Assembly (NCBI RefSeq): GCF_011382985.1
Contig: NZ_CP049933.1
Span: forward strand, 1,674,001 to 1,738,000
Direction: 5' to 3'
Length of the DNA stretch: 64,000 bases
DNA from: Leucobacter coleopterorum
GTDB taxonomy: Bacteria > Actinomycetota > Actinomycetes > Actinomycetales > Microbacteriaceae
Part shown: one piece after another, positions 45,320 to 53,461 of the stretch
Layout: each line of letters starts with the position of its first letter
Position numbering within the stretch: the first letter of the stretch is position 1
Program-made: the position numbers and the translations under genes
Notes under the pieces: model-generated
Databases searched by the model: none
What the model saw: the letters and a program-made list of their open reading frames with translations, nothing else
What the model was told of the DNA's origin: nothing

Positions 45320-46242
45320 CTACTCCCGGTCTTGCACCGAGATAACCTCGGTAATCGTTCCTTCTGCGTGCAGGCGAGGATCTCCAGGTTCGACCGGCGC
45401 GGGGTCCGCGTGAGAGCCGCGCGTGCCGAGCGCCCGGTTACTCCGGCGGAGCCTCAGTTCAAGCATGCGAGCGATGCCCGACAGAATCAGGCACATTACA
45501 ACGTAGATGCCGCCAATAACAAACGCCGACTGCAGCAGAGGTTGCTGGAACTGGGCGTTGCTGCTCAGCTGCTTTGCTAAGTACAACAGTTCGGGGTAGG
45601 TAATGATGAACCCAAGCGCGGTGTCTTTCATGGTGACCACAAGCTGCGCCACGATCACGGGCAACATGACTCGCACCGCCTGTGGAAGAAGAATCAGCCT
45701 CATGACACCACTCTTGCGCAAGCCAATCGCGTAGCCGGCCTCCTTTTGGCCACGCGGCAGAGACTCGATACCTGCCCGAAGGGTTTCCGCGAGCACCGAG
45801 CCGTTGTACAAAACGAGCGCAATAACGACAGCCCAGTACGGGTCCATCTTTACCCCCACCGAGGGCAAGCCGTAGTAAAGAAGCATCATCATGACGAGAA
45901 CCGGCACCGCACGGAAGAGTTCAGTCACCGTGGTAATCGGCGCACGAACCCAGCGGTGCTCCGAAAGTCGTCCGATCGCCAGCGCAAACCCAACTACCAG
46001 ACTCAGAATGGCCGCAAGACCAAACGCAGCAAGCGTCTTGCCGAGCGCCACGAGGATCTGGTTCCACACCGCGGAGTAGGTGAAGATGCCCCACTTCGCG
46101 GCAGAAAATTGGCCTGAGAGGGCGAAGCGATACACAATAAAACCGATAACCGCGGCAACCACAATGACCGTGGCGACCGCAATGAGGCGGTTTCGCACGA
46201 TTGCCCGGGGCCGGGCACGTCATACAGAACTGAGGTGCTCAT
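45320..46242 (-). CDS. gluD: Glutamate-type amino acid ABC permease GluD (frame broken once as read)
   Basis: Polar amino acid permease with five to six membrane helices, about 307 aa. The EAA-type loop is EAGYAIGLRKSGVMRLILLPQ; TELFRAVPVLVMMMLLYYGL and MKDTALGFIITYPELLYL are typical of GluD. One base added at the run 46207-46210 joins DVPGPRAIVRNRLIAV to an ATG at 46242, which overlaps the gluC stop (ATGA) and follows GAGGATCGTGCG. Without repair the protein would lack its first 15 residues. It is the last gene of gluABCD. Confidence 0.88.
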
Positions 46243-46895
46243 CGCACGATCCTCCACTTCTTTTCAAGACTGTGCTGCACAGCGCTGAGCAGCAGCACCA
46301 GCACAACAAAGACCACGGCAACCAGCAGAAGCACTTCCATCGGGTTGCCGGGACGGCCACCCGAGTCGTTGACGGTTGCGCGCAACGCGGCAAGCTCCGA
46401 TACGGAGAAACCGGCAGCGATCGTCGTGTTTTTGAGCAGTGCAATAAATACGCTCATCATGGGTGGCACCACTGAGCGGAAGGCCTGCGGAAGCACGATC
46501 AGGGTCATGACCTGACCGAATGGTAGACCAATCGCTCGGGCGGCCTCGGCCTGCCCCACTGGCACGGTGTTGATGCCGGCACGCAGCACCTCCGCCACGT
46601 AGGTAGCAGTGTAGATGCCAATGGCGATGATTCCGAGCACCATTGGGCTCAGCCGAGGCAGCCCGAGTGCGGGGTAACCAAGCACAAAAAAGAAGAAGAC
46701 GAGAGTGAGCGGGGTGTTGCGAATGATGTTCACGTACACCGTGCCGACACCTCGGGCGATCGGCACGGGCGAAACCCGCATTGCGCCAATAATCATCCCC
46801 AAAATGAGCGCAAATACACCGCCGCCCACAAAGACGATCAGGGTGTTCTGAATCGCGGTTCCCCAGAGATCCAGGTTTCCGAAGATGACGTCCAT
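46239..46895 (-). CDS. gluC: Glutamate-type amino acid ABC permease GluC
   Basis: Partner permease, 218 aa from the ATG at 46895, chosen because GAAGG lies 7 bases upstream and DVIFGNLDLWGTAIQNTL is the family start. NIIRNTPLTLVFFFFVLGYP and the EAA loop QAEAARAIGLPFGQVMTLIV are clear. Its stop overlaps gluD. With gluA, gluB and gluD it forms an importer of the glutamate/aspartate/glutamine class. Confidence 0.92.
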   Translation of the reverse strand: MDVIFGNLDLWGTAIQNTLIVFVGGGVFALILGMIIGAMRVSPVPIARGVGTVYVNIIRNTPLTLVFFFFVLGYPALGLPRLSPMVLGIIAIGIYTATYVAEVLRAGINTVPVGQAEAARAIGLPFGQVMTLIVLPQAFRSVVPPMMSVFIALLKNTTIAAGFSVSELAALRATVNDSGGRPGNPMEVLLLVAVVFVVLVLLLSAVQHSLEKKWRIVR

Positions 46896-46955
46896 TCGTC
46901 TGCCTTCTGTGCTGTGGGAGTTCGGGGCGGCCATGCCACCCCGAACTCTAGGGAA

Positions 46956-47861
46956 TTAGTAAGCGTTGACCTTCGGCTGGTCAACCGTGATGCCGGAGCC
47001 GCCAAGGTTCTTGTCGAAAATCTTGGTCCAGATGTCGCCGCCGTCAGTCAGGAGTTCGTTGATGTGAGCGCGAAGTGCATCGTCGCCCTTCGGCAGGCCG
47101 ATGCCGTACTCTTCCTTTGTAAGGAGTGGTCCGGTCGTCACCATCAGGTTGTCAGGATCCTGCGCCGCGTATCCGATCAGAATTGCCTGGTCGGTCGTCA
47201 CCGCATCAACCTGGCCATTCTTGAGGTTCTCAACACAGGCAGAGTAAAGGTCGAACTCCTGAGTCTTGATCTCGGGGAAGTTCTCCTTGATGTTCTGAAT
47301 GGGCGTCGAGCCGGTCGCAGAACACACCGTCTTACCTTTGAGCTCCTCAAGCGACTGGTAGTCAGGGCTACCCTTCTTCACGAGGAGGCCCTGTCCGGTG
47401 ACGAAGTACGGGCCAGCAAAGTCGACGTCTTTCTTGCGCTTGTCGTTAATGGAGTACGTGCCGACGTAGTAGTCGATGTCACCATTCACAATCGCCTGCT
47501 CACGGTTTGCGGAGGCAATCGCCTTGTACTCGATCTTGTCCTCGTCGAATCCGAGCGAGGCAGCAACCCAGCGAGCAATGTCAACATCGAAGCCGCTTCG
47601 CTCCTGCGTGACGTTGTCAAAGTACCCAAGGTTGGGCTGGTCTTCCTTGACACCAATGATCACTTTGTCGCGCTTCTTCATCGCGTCAAAAGTCGGGCTG
47701 CCCTCAAGGGTTACGCTCTCGGCTACCGTCCACGGGTTCTTGCTGTCGGCGGATGAACCGCCGTCAGCGGAATCTGACGGGCTGCCGCTTGTGCAGCCGG
47801 TCAGGGCAAGAGCGGCGGCGCTCACGAGGCCAATGGTTGCAAAAACTTTCTTGAAGCGCAT
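46956..47861 (-). CDS. gluB: Glutamate-type ABC substrate-binding lipoprotein GluB
   Basis: Secreted binding protein, 301 aa from the ATG at 47861 behind AAGGGAA. The signal sequence ends in the lipobox LTGC, so it is a membrane-attached lipoprotein. The bilobal family-3 fold shows IIGVKEDQPNLGYFD, GFDVDIARWVAASLGF and DYYVGTYSINDKRKK, followed by GKTVCSATGSTPIQNI, a pattern typical for glutamate binding proteins with two extra Cys that may be bridged (VCSATG, YSACVEN). It sits between gluA and gluC in the operon. Confidence 0.93.
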   Translation of the reverse strand: MRFKKVFATIGLVSAAALALTGCTSGSPSDSADGGSSADSKNPWTVAESVTLEGSPTFDAMKKRDKVIIGVKEDQPNLGYFDNVTQERSGFDVDIARWVAASLGFDEDKIEYKAIASANREQAIVNGDIDYYVGTYSINDKRKKDVDFAGPYFVTGQGLLVKKGSPDYQSLEELKGKTVCSATGSTPIQNIKENFPEIKTQEFDLYSACVENLKNGQVDAVTTDQAILIGYAAQDPDNLMVTTGPLLTKEEYGIGLPKGDDALRAHINELLTDGGDIWTKIFDKNLGGSGITVDQPKVNAY

Positions 47862-47914
47862 AAGCGATTCCCTTCGGTTGGGTTCGGGTGCCCAAACGGG
47901 CACCCGCGGGCTAG

Positions 47915-48661
47915 CTAGTGGGTGATGAGTTTGGAGAGGAAGTCGCGAGCACGGTCCGTCTGTGGGTTGGTGAAGAAGTCCTCCGGAGCGCCCGTCTCGA
48001 GAATCTTCCCATCGGCCATAAACACGACTCGATCTGCAGCCTTACGAGCGAAGCCCATCTCGTGTGTCACGACAACCATGGTCATACCTTCTTTTGCCAG
48101 GCCAACCATTACGTCAAGCACCTCGTTGATCATCTCGGGGTCGAGTGCGCTCGTCGGCTCGTCAAACAGCATTACCTTAGGCTGCATGGCGAGGGCGCGA
48201 GCAATCGCAACACGCTGCTGTTGCCCACCGGACAACTGGGCGGGAAGCTTGTCCGCTTGCTTCTCAATGCCAACACGCGCGAGGATCTGCAGGGCTTCCC
48301 TCTTTGCATCGGCCTTCGAGTAACCCAGCACCTTGATCGGTCCGAGCGTCACATTCTCAAGAATCGTGAGGTGTGCAAAGAGGTTGAAGGACTGGAACAC
48401 CATTCCAACCTCAGCTCGCAAATGCGCCAGTTTCTTACCCTCGGACGGCAGTTCAGTGCCGTCGATGCGGATCGAGCCGCTCGTAATGGTCTCTAGCCTG
48501 TTGATGGAGCGACACAGCGTTGATTTGCCTGATCCCGAAGGACCAATGACAACAACCACCTCGCCCCGTTCGACCGAAAGATTGATATCGGTCAGTGCCT
48601 GAAACTCGCCGTAGTGCTTCTGCACGTTTTCAACGACAACCAGTGGATCGCTCGCACTCAT
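47915..48661 (-). CDS. gluA: Glutamate-type ABC ATPase GluA
   Basis: ATPase of the amino acid importer, 248 aa. Walker A is [10 protein letters not shown] loop [10 protein letters not shown], signature [16 protein letters not shown], Walker [14 protein letters not shown] and H loop VVTHEMGF. The ATG at 48661 follows a purine-rich stretch. It is the first gene of gluABCD; the promoter should lie in the 210-base gap after the TAXI lipoprotein gene, in which I see no other gene. Confidence 0.95.
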   Translation of the reverse strand: MSASDPLVVVENVQKHYGEFQALTDINLSVERGEVVVVIGPSGSGKSTLCRSINRLETITSGSIRIDGTELPSEGKKLAHLRAEVGMVFQSFNLFAHLTILENVTLGPIKVLGYSKADAKREALQILARVGIEKQADKLPAQLSGGQQQRVAIARALAMQPKVMLFDEPTSALDPEMINEVLDVMVGLAKEGMTMVVVTHEMGFARKAADRVVFMADGKILETGAPEDFFTNPQTDRARDFLSKLITH

Positions 48662-48871
48662 CCCTGTTCCACCTTTGGATCACGACCTCGAACGAGCGCG
48701 AACTGCGCTGCCTCGGCACACCATTTAACTCACTGGGCTACTCAGGCAAGTTTGCTCACCGTCGAACCCTTCTGCTTCACGGTATCGAGGTGACCCATTG
48801 GAACGCACGGGCGTTGAGGATATCTTGAGATTGACCTTGAGTAAATCTTGAGGTTCGGCGCTATTGCCGGT

Positions 48872-49864
48872 TCAAGAACCGTCCCTGCTTCGCACGTAGT
48901 ATTTCTGGGCACCCGGATGCAGCGGAACAGGGGAAGTAAAAATGGCTTGTCTTCGGTCGAGCAACGCAACGGCCGGGACCGTGTTCGAAACCCGAGCACT
49001 CGATTCAAAGAGCACTTTCGTAGCCTCGTACACCAGCTCTTTCGGCACCTTCGATGAGGTCACTAGGTAGTTCGGCACCATCATTGTTTCCACGCTGCCT
49101 GAGGTGTTGTAAGCACCAAGAGGCAGGTCAGAAACCCGGTAGACGCTGGATCGCCCAAGGTCCATGCGCTCGACGGTTTCGGGTCCGATCGGAATCATGC
49201 GAAGTGGAGTTGTTTGTGAGAGTACTTCGATTCCGGGAGTGGGCACACCACCGACCCAGAAGAACGCATCTATTTGTCCCTGCTCAAGCGCGGCAACGGA
49301 GCCGTGCAAGCCGAACTCCCGGCGCTCGTAACTATCCTCTGCAACCCCGGCGGCCGAGAGTACCCGGTCAGCGATCACCATTACACCGGAGTTAGTTTCT
49401 CCCACTGAGACACGAAGCCCAACTAGGTCAGAGACTTGGGTCGCCTTCGACGTGGCAGGAACAACCAGCTGAACGTACTCGTCATACACGCGCGCCACCG
49501 CGTTGATGGGCAGGGGGTTCTTAAACGCACCGACACCCGCAACGGCATCAGCTGCAGTATCTGCCTGAGCAAAACCGAGCATCGCTTCTCCGCGTCCGAC
49601 TCGCAACAGGTTGTCGACGGATCCCCCGGTCTCTTCAGCCACAATGTCGAAGCCTGCGGCGCGCATCTGCTCGGCGAGACCAGAGCTGTAGGCGTAATAG
49701 ATTCCCGTGGAGGCCCCTCCCGCAATCACCTGGGGGCCAGCGCTCTGGGCAACGCTGCCGCAGCCACCAAGCGCGAAACCTGCAAGGAGCACTATCCAGA
49801 GGCTTGCCACAGCTCGCGCGCGCAGTCTAGCCCGCAGGCCTTGAAATCGCTGAGGACTACGCAC
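48872..49864 (-). CDS. TAXI family solute-binding lipoprotein linked to a two-component system
   Basis: A 330-aa lipoprotein with lipobox ALGGC and the TAXI-type (TRAP-associated extracytoplasmic immunogenic) fold: VIAGGASTGIYYAYSSGL, VSVGETNSGVMVIADRVL, QIDAFFWVGGVPTPGIE and MMVPNYLVTSSKVP. TAXI proteins normally deliver ligands to DctM-type permeases, but no such gene is nearby. It starts at a GTG (49864) that overlaps the histidine kinase stop by 8 bases. The operon layout suggests that it presents a ligand to the kinase rather than feeding a transporter; this is inference. An apparent fusion to the kinase is caused by a missing base, not a real fusion. Confidence 0.82.
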   Translation of the reverse strand: MRSPQRFQGLRARLRARAVASLWIVLLAGFALGGCGSVAQSAGPQVIAGGASTGIYYAYSSGLAEQMRAAGFDIVAEETGGSVDNLLRVGRGEAMLGFAQADTAADAVAGVGAFKNPLPINAVARVYDEYVQLVVPATSKATQVSDLVGLRVSVGETNSGVMVIADRVLSAAGVAEDSYERREFGLHGSVAALEQGQIDAFFWVGGVPTPGIEVLSQTTPLRMIPIGPETVERMDLGRSSVYRVSDLPLGAYNTSGSVETMMVPNYLVTSSKVPKELVYEATKVLFESSARVSNTVPAVALLDRRQAIFTSPVPLHPGAQKYYVRSRDGS

Positions 49865-51265
49865 CCGACACCCCCGAAGTATCAACTGCCGCACCTCGGT
49901 GAGGGTTTTCCATGGGCAAGCAGAGCGACACCTTGAGCCCGCCACCCTCGGGCGATTCGAGCACGATTCTCCCCCGAGCGAATCCATCAGGTCGGATGCA
50001 ATCGCGAGTCCGAGACCCGAGCCCACCAAGTTTTGGTCGAGTGAGCTGCGCCAAAAACGGTCTGTCGCATGCTCGAGCTGTTCTGCGCTGAGGCCGCGCC
50101 CTCGATCACGAACCGTGACGAGCTGTTCGCCGTCATGTTCAGTGACGAATATTTCAACAGCAGTGCCCGCGGGCGCAAACTTGAGGGCGTTGTCGATAAT
50201 CGCGTCAAGTGCGCTCTCTACTCCGGTGCGGTCAGTAACGCTCAGCCTCACTGGCCCTTCGGTGGCGCGCACCACGACACCTTGTTCCTCCCCACGATCC
50301 TGCCATGCCGCCGCGCGCTCGACCACCATCTCTTGCAGGTCTACCGCGGCAAAAGTGGAGTCCGTCTTGCCCACCCGGGCGACGTTCAGCAGTGTGTCCA
50401 AGATGCGCGACATGCGCTTACCCTCTTCGCGAGTGCGTTCAACGTCTTCGTCCCAGCCTTCTTCAAGGCCGGTCGCGAGGTACTCCACTCGCAGCAGCAG
50501 CGCACCGAGGGGGTTGCGTAGTTCATGGGACGCATTCAGCACAAACTCCTGCTGCCGGGTCATGACTCGCTCGATCTCTTCGGCCATCTGATTAAACATA
50601 CGAACCATGCGTTGCACCTCGGGAGGGCCGGTATCGCCCACAATCCTCGCTCCCATCTCGCCACTCTCGATGGCCGCCATAGCTGTGTCCACCCGACGCA
50701 GGGGCTTGAGCACCCAACTCGCGAGTCGATACACGGCCCAGATAAGCAGCGCGACACAAAGCGCTCCCCCGAGCAAGAGTGCGGCCCACTGCGTAAAAAT
50801 AGCCCGTTGAGAGGCTTCGACCCCGGAGGAGATCCTCACGGCACCGATGACACTGTTGTCATCGAACACTGGCTCAACGATCACGGTTTCACTGATGTTC
50901 CAGGGCAACACTGCTTCCACAGGATCACCCCGCCGCCCCGAAAGCGCAAGCCGAACCTGTTCTGCGTCTTCATCGTGACCGTCGACTTCACCGGTGCTCA
51001 CCCAGGGCGTACCCGAGCGATCATAAATAACGATCTGCGTGTCGTAGAGTGAGCCAAATCTGCGCAGTTCGCTCTCAATGAGGTTCGGGTCCTCTGCCCG
51101 AAGTGCCTGCCTTGCACCCGGCACAAAATAGCTGAGATCGCCGAGCAACTGCGCGGTCGTGTGCTGTTGTACGCTCCTCGCAGCGCTCCAGCCGTATGCG
51201 CCGCAGAGTACGAGCAGAATGAGTATCGCGGGCAGAAGGAAGACCACAACGAGGCGTCGACGCAC
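49857..51265 (-). CDS. Sensor histidine kinase (frame broken near the C-terminus as read)
   Basis: About 469 aa. An N-terminal membrane helix (LLPAILILLVLCGAYGWSAA), an extracytoplasmic sensing segment of about 130 residues, a second helix (AALLLGGALCVALLIWAVYR), then HAMP, the phospho-accepting box NASHELRNPLGAL and the ATPase boxes (DNALKFAP, DRGRGLS, GSGLGLAIASDL). As read, the frame continues into the TAXI gene; adding one base at the C run 49971-49975 restores SLGGRIVLESPEGGGLKVSL and a stop at 49857. It follows the response regulator by two bases, with GTG as start. The ligand is unknown. Confidence 0.88.
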
Positions 51266-51267
51266 CG

Positions 51268-51939
51268 CTAGGCACCCATCAGTCGGTATCCGACACCACG
51301 CACAGTCACAATGAGATCGGGGCGGTTGAGCTTACGCCGAATAGAGGCGACGTGCACCTCGAGTGAGCGGCTAAAACCCGACCAGTCGGTCTCCCACACC
51401 TCACGAATAATGCGATCGCGCGGGGTCGTGACCCCCGGGTAACGCGAGAGCACGGCAAGAATGTCAAACTCCTTCGGAGTGAGCTCAACCGGCAGTCCGT
51501 CGGCGTGAATCAAACGGGCCGTGAGATCAATAGAAACACCGTCAATCTCGACAGCGGTTTGTTCGACCAGCGTGATTGGAGCGGTGCGCGTTCGCCTCGT
51601 CACCGCTTCGATGCGGGCGATCAGTTCGCGCACATCGTATGGCTTCACCACAAAATCGTCGGCTCCGGCTTGCAGGCCCTTGATACGAGCTTCGACGTTG
51701 CTGCGGGCAGTGGCGATGAGGATCGGCACCCCGCTGATGCCGCGAATGCGCCGACACACGTCGAGCCCATCCATATCTGGAAGGCCGAGGTCGAGGATCA
51801 CGGCCTCAGTATCTGGACCAACCGCTGCGACAGCGGATACACCATCACCAACCTGGCGAGTGGTATAGCCCTCACGGCGAAGGTACGCACTCAGGGCATC
51901 GGCCATCCGAGCGTCATCCTCAACAATCAAAATCTGCAT
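51268..51939 (-). CDS. OmpR-family response regulator
   Basis: A 223-aa regulator. The receiver domain begins MQILIVEDDARMADALSAYL and has the phosphorylation Asp in ILDLGLPDMDGLD and the conserved Lys in DFVVKPYDVREL. The winged-helix output domain ends RKLNRPDLIVTVRGVGYRLM. I start at the ATG at 51939 because AGGAGG lies 9 bases upstream; the GTG two codons earlier is too close to it. It is the first gene of regulator-kinase-TAXI lipoprotein; targets are probably itself or the adjacent transport operons. Confidence 0.93.
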   Translation of the reverse strand: MQILIVEDDARMADALSAYLRREGYTTRQVGDGVSAVAAVGPDTEAVILDLGLPDMDGLDVCRRIRGISGVPILIATARSNVEARIKGLQAGADDFVVKPYDVRELIARIEAVTRRTRTAPITLVEQTAVEIDGVSIDLTARLIHADGLPVELTPKEFDILAVLSRYPGVTTPRDRIIREVWETDWSGFSRSLEVHVASIRRKLNRPDLIVTVRGVGYRLMGA

Positions 51940-51986
51940 TACCACTCACCTCCTTGACGCTTCGAATTCATTCAGTAAACACAATA

Positions 51987-52023
51987 GCGAGCCGCAGGAC
52001 CTATCTTGAATCCCGCGGCTCGC
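51987..52023 (-). terminator. Hairpin after the lone liv-type binding protein gene
   Basis: GCGAGCCGC and GCGGCTCGC form a 9-bp perfect stem. On the minus strand it follows the binding protein stop by 15 bases and precedes ATTGTGTTT, a weak T-rich tail, so it probably ends that transcript before the regulator gene. Confidence 0.65.
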
Positions 52024-52037
52024 CAGTATCGAGTGGA

Positions 52038-53303
52038 TTAACCCTCGATCTCACCAACCGCGACCGGGTTGTTCTTGTTGTCGTACTTGTACAGGCCAAT
52101 GAGCGCGGTCGAAGGCTCGTTGTCCTTGTTCAGGGGTCCACCACCGGCCTGACCCTTGTAGTGGATCTTCTTGCCGTCCTTAATCAACGCGGCGCAAGCC
52201 TTGAAGGTGTCGCACTCGTCGCCACCCTCACTTCCCGAAACCGAGTGCAGGTTCGCAACGATGGTCTCGGTGTCGGTGGCGCCACCCTGCTCAGCAGCGA
52301 GGGCCACCAGCACAACAGCGTCATAGGCTTCAGGAGCAAAGTTCAGGCTCTTGCTCACGTCGGGCGAGGCCTTCTCAAGTGCCGCCTTAAACTCCTTGTC
52401 GGCGATACGACCTGGGGTCGTTGCCTGTGCACCCTCAAGCAGACCTGCATCAAACTCGGGGTACGGCACCGCGTTGCCATCAACGAGGTAGAGCTTCGAC
52501 AGATCGAAACCCTGCGCTGCGAGCTCGGGGATCGCCTGCTTTGCCTCGACGTAGCTCACCATGGCGACAGCGTCGGGCTTTGTAGCGAGAGCAGCGGTGA
52601 CCTCAGACGCAAACGCGGTCTGTGCCTCGGGGAACTCTTCGCCTTTACCCTTGGCACCGTAGGTAACTTCTGCCCCGCCATCTTCGAGCGTGGTCTGCAG
52701 GTTGTCGCGCAGGCCCTTGCCGTAGTCATTGTTCTGAGTGAGCACGGCGACCTTGGCGTTGCCGTCTTTAAGAATGAGGTTGCCGAGGGCACGACCCTGA
52801 ATGATGTCTGAAGCGATGGTGCGGAAGTAGAGCTTGTTGATTCCCGCGAGGGCGATGCCGGTGTTCGAGGGTGATCCCATCAGAATCCCAGCCTCAGTCA
52901 GCTTCGGCATGGCCGCATTGGTGTTGCCGGTTCCCATGGCACCCAGCACAAAGGCTGGTTTGGCCTTGATGATCTCGTCAACACTCTTTGCCATGATGGT
53001 GGGGTCGGTGGGGTCATGCTCGTTTGCCTCGACAACGACCTCAACGTCTTTGCCCAGCACGCCCCCGGCATCGTTGATCTCTGACAACGCCAGCTTCACA
53101 GCCGCCTGAGGTCCGTAGATCAGGTGCTCAAGTGAGCCCGTCTGTGGAAGCAGCGTGCCGATGCGAAGTGCCTCGCTGCTGCCCTCGGACTTTGTGTCTT
53201 TTGAATCACCGGAATCGGAGGTGCTACTGCAGCCCGACAGCACAAGCGCTGCGCTCGCGAGGAGCGCAAGTGCGCCAACTGCTTTTTTGGAGGTGGCCTT
53301 CAT
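52038..53303 (-). CDS. livK: Branched-chain amino acid-type substrate-binding lipoprotein
   Basis: A 421-aa binding protein of the LivK/periplasmic-binding-protein type I class. The signal ends at lipobox LSGC (ALVLSGCSSTSDSG) followed by an acidic Ser/Asp linker. The ligand-binding fold includes IGTLLPQTGSLEHLIYGPQAA, EINDAGGVLGKDVEV and QNNDYGKGLRDNLQTTL. The ATG at 53303 is preceded by AAAGGCA. It is encoded alone on the minus strand, 7.6 kb from livHMGF on the plus strand, yet is the obvious candidate partner for that importer. The N-terminus is full length and the frame intact. Confidence 0.88.
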   Translation of the reverse strand: MKATSKKAVGALALLASAALVLSGCSSTSDSGDSKDTKSEGSSEALRIGTLLPQTGSLEHLIYGPQAAVKLALSEINDAGGVLGKDVEVVVEANEHDPTDPTIMAKSVDEIIKAKPAFVLGAMGTGNTNAAMPKLTEAGILMGSPSNTGIALAGINKLYFRTIASDIIQGRALGNLILKDGNAKVAVLTQNNDYGKGLRDNLQTTLEDGGAEVTYGAKGKGEEFPEAQTAFASEVTAALATKPDAVAMVSYVEAKQAIPELAAQGFDLSKLYLVDGNAVPYPEFDAGLLEGAQATTPGRIADKEFKAALEKASPDVSKSLNFAPEAYDAVVLVALAAEQGGATDTETIVANLHSVSGSEGGDECDTFKACAALIKDGKKIHYKGQAGGGPLNKDNEPSTALIGLYKYDNKNNPVAVGEIEG

Positions 53304-53461
53304 TGGCAACTGCCTTTCGTCATCGAAACGCCCAACTTTTGGGACTTGAAGAAGAGCCTAACGTTCTCGGTAGGTATCACCACATTCCACAGAGCGCTGA
53401 GATGAATTCGTTAGCTTTCAGCAGCACAACGAGTTACGAAGCCATACAAGAAGGAGGCAGA

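Noticed and set aside
48872..51265. A 797-residue open frame that looks like a histidine kinase fused to a TAXI solute-binding protein
   Set aside because: The kinase's last ATPase strand is lost and a lipobox signal peptide would lie mid-protein. One base added at 49971-49975 restores the kinase end with its own stop at 49857 and a GTG start for the lipoprotein at 49864.
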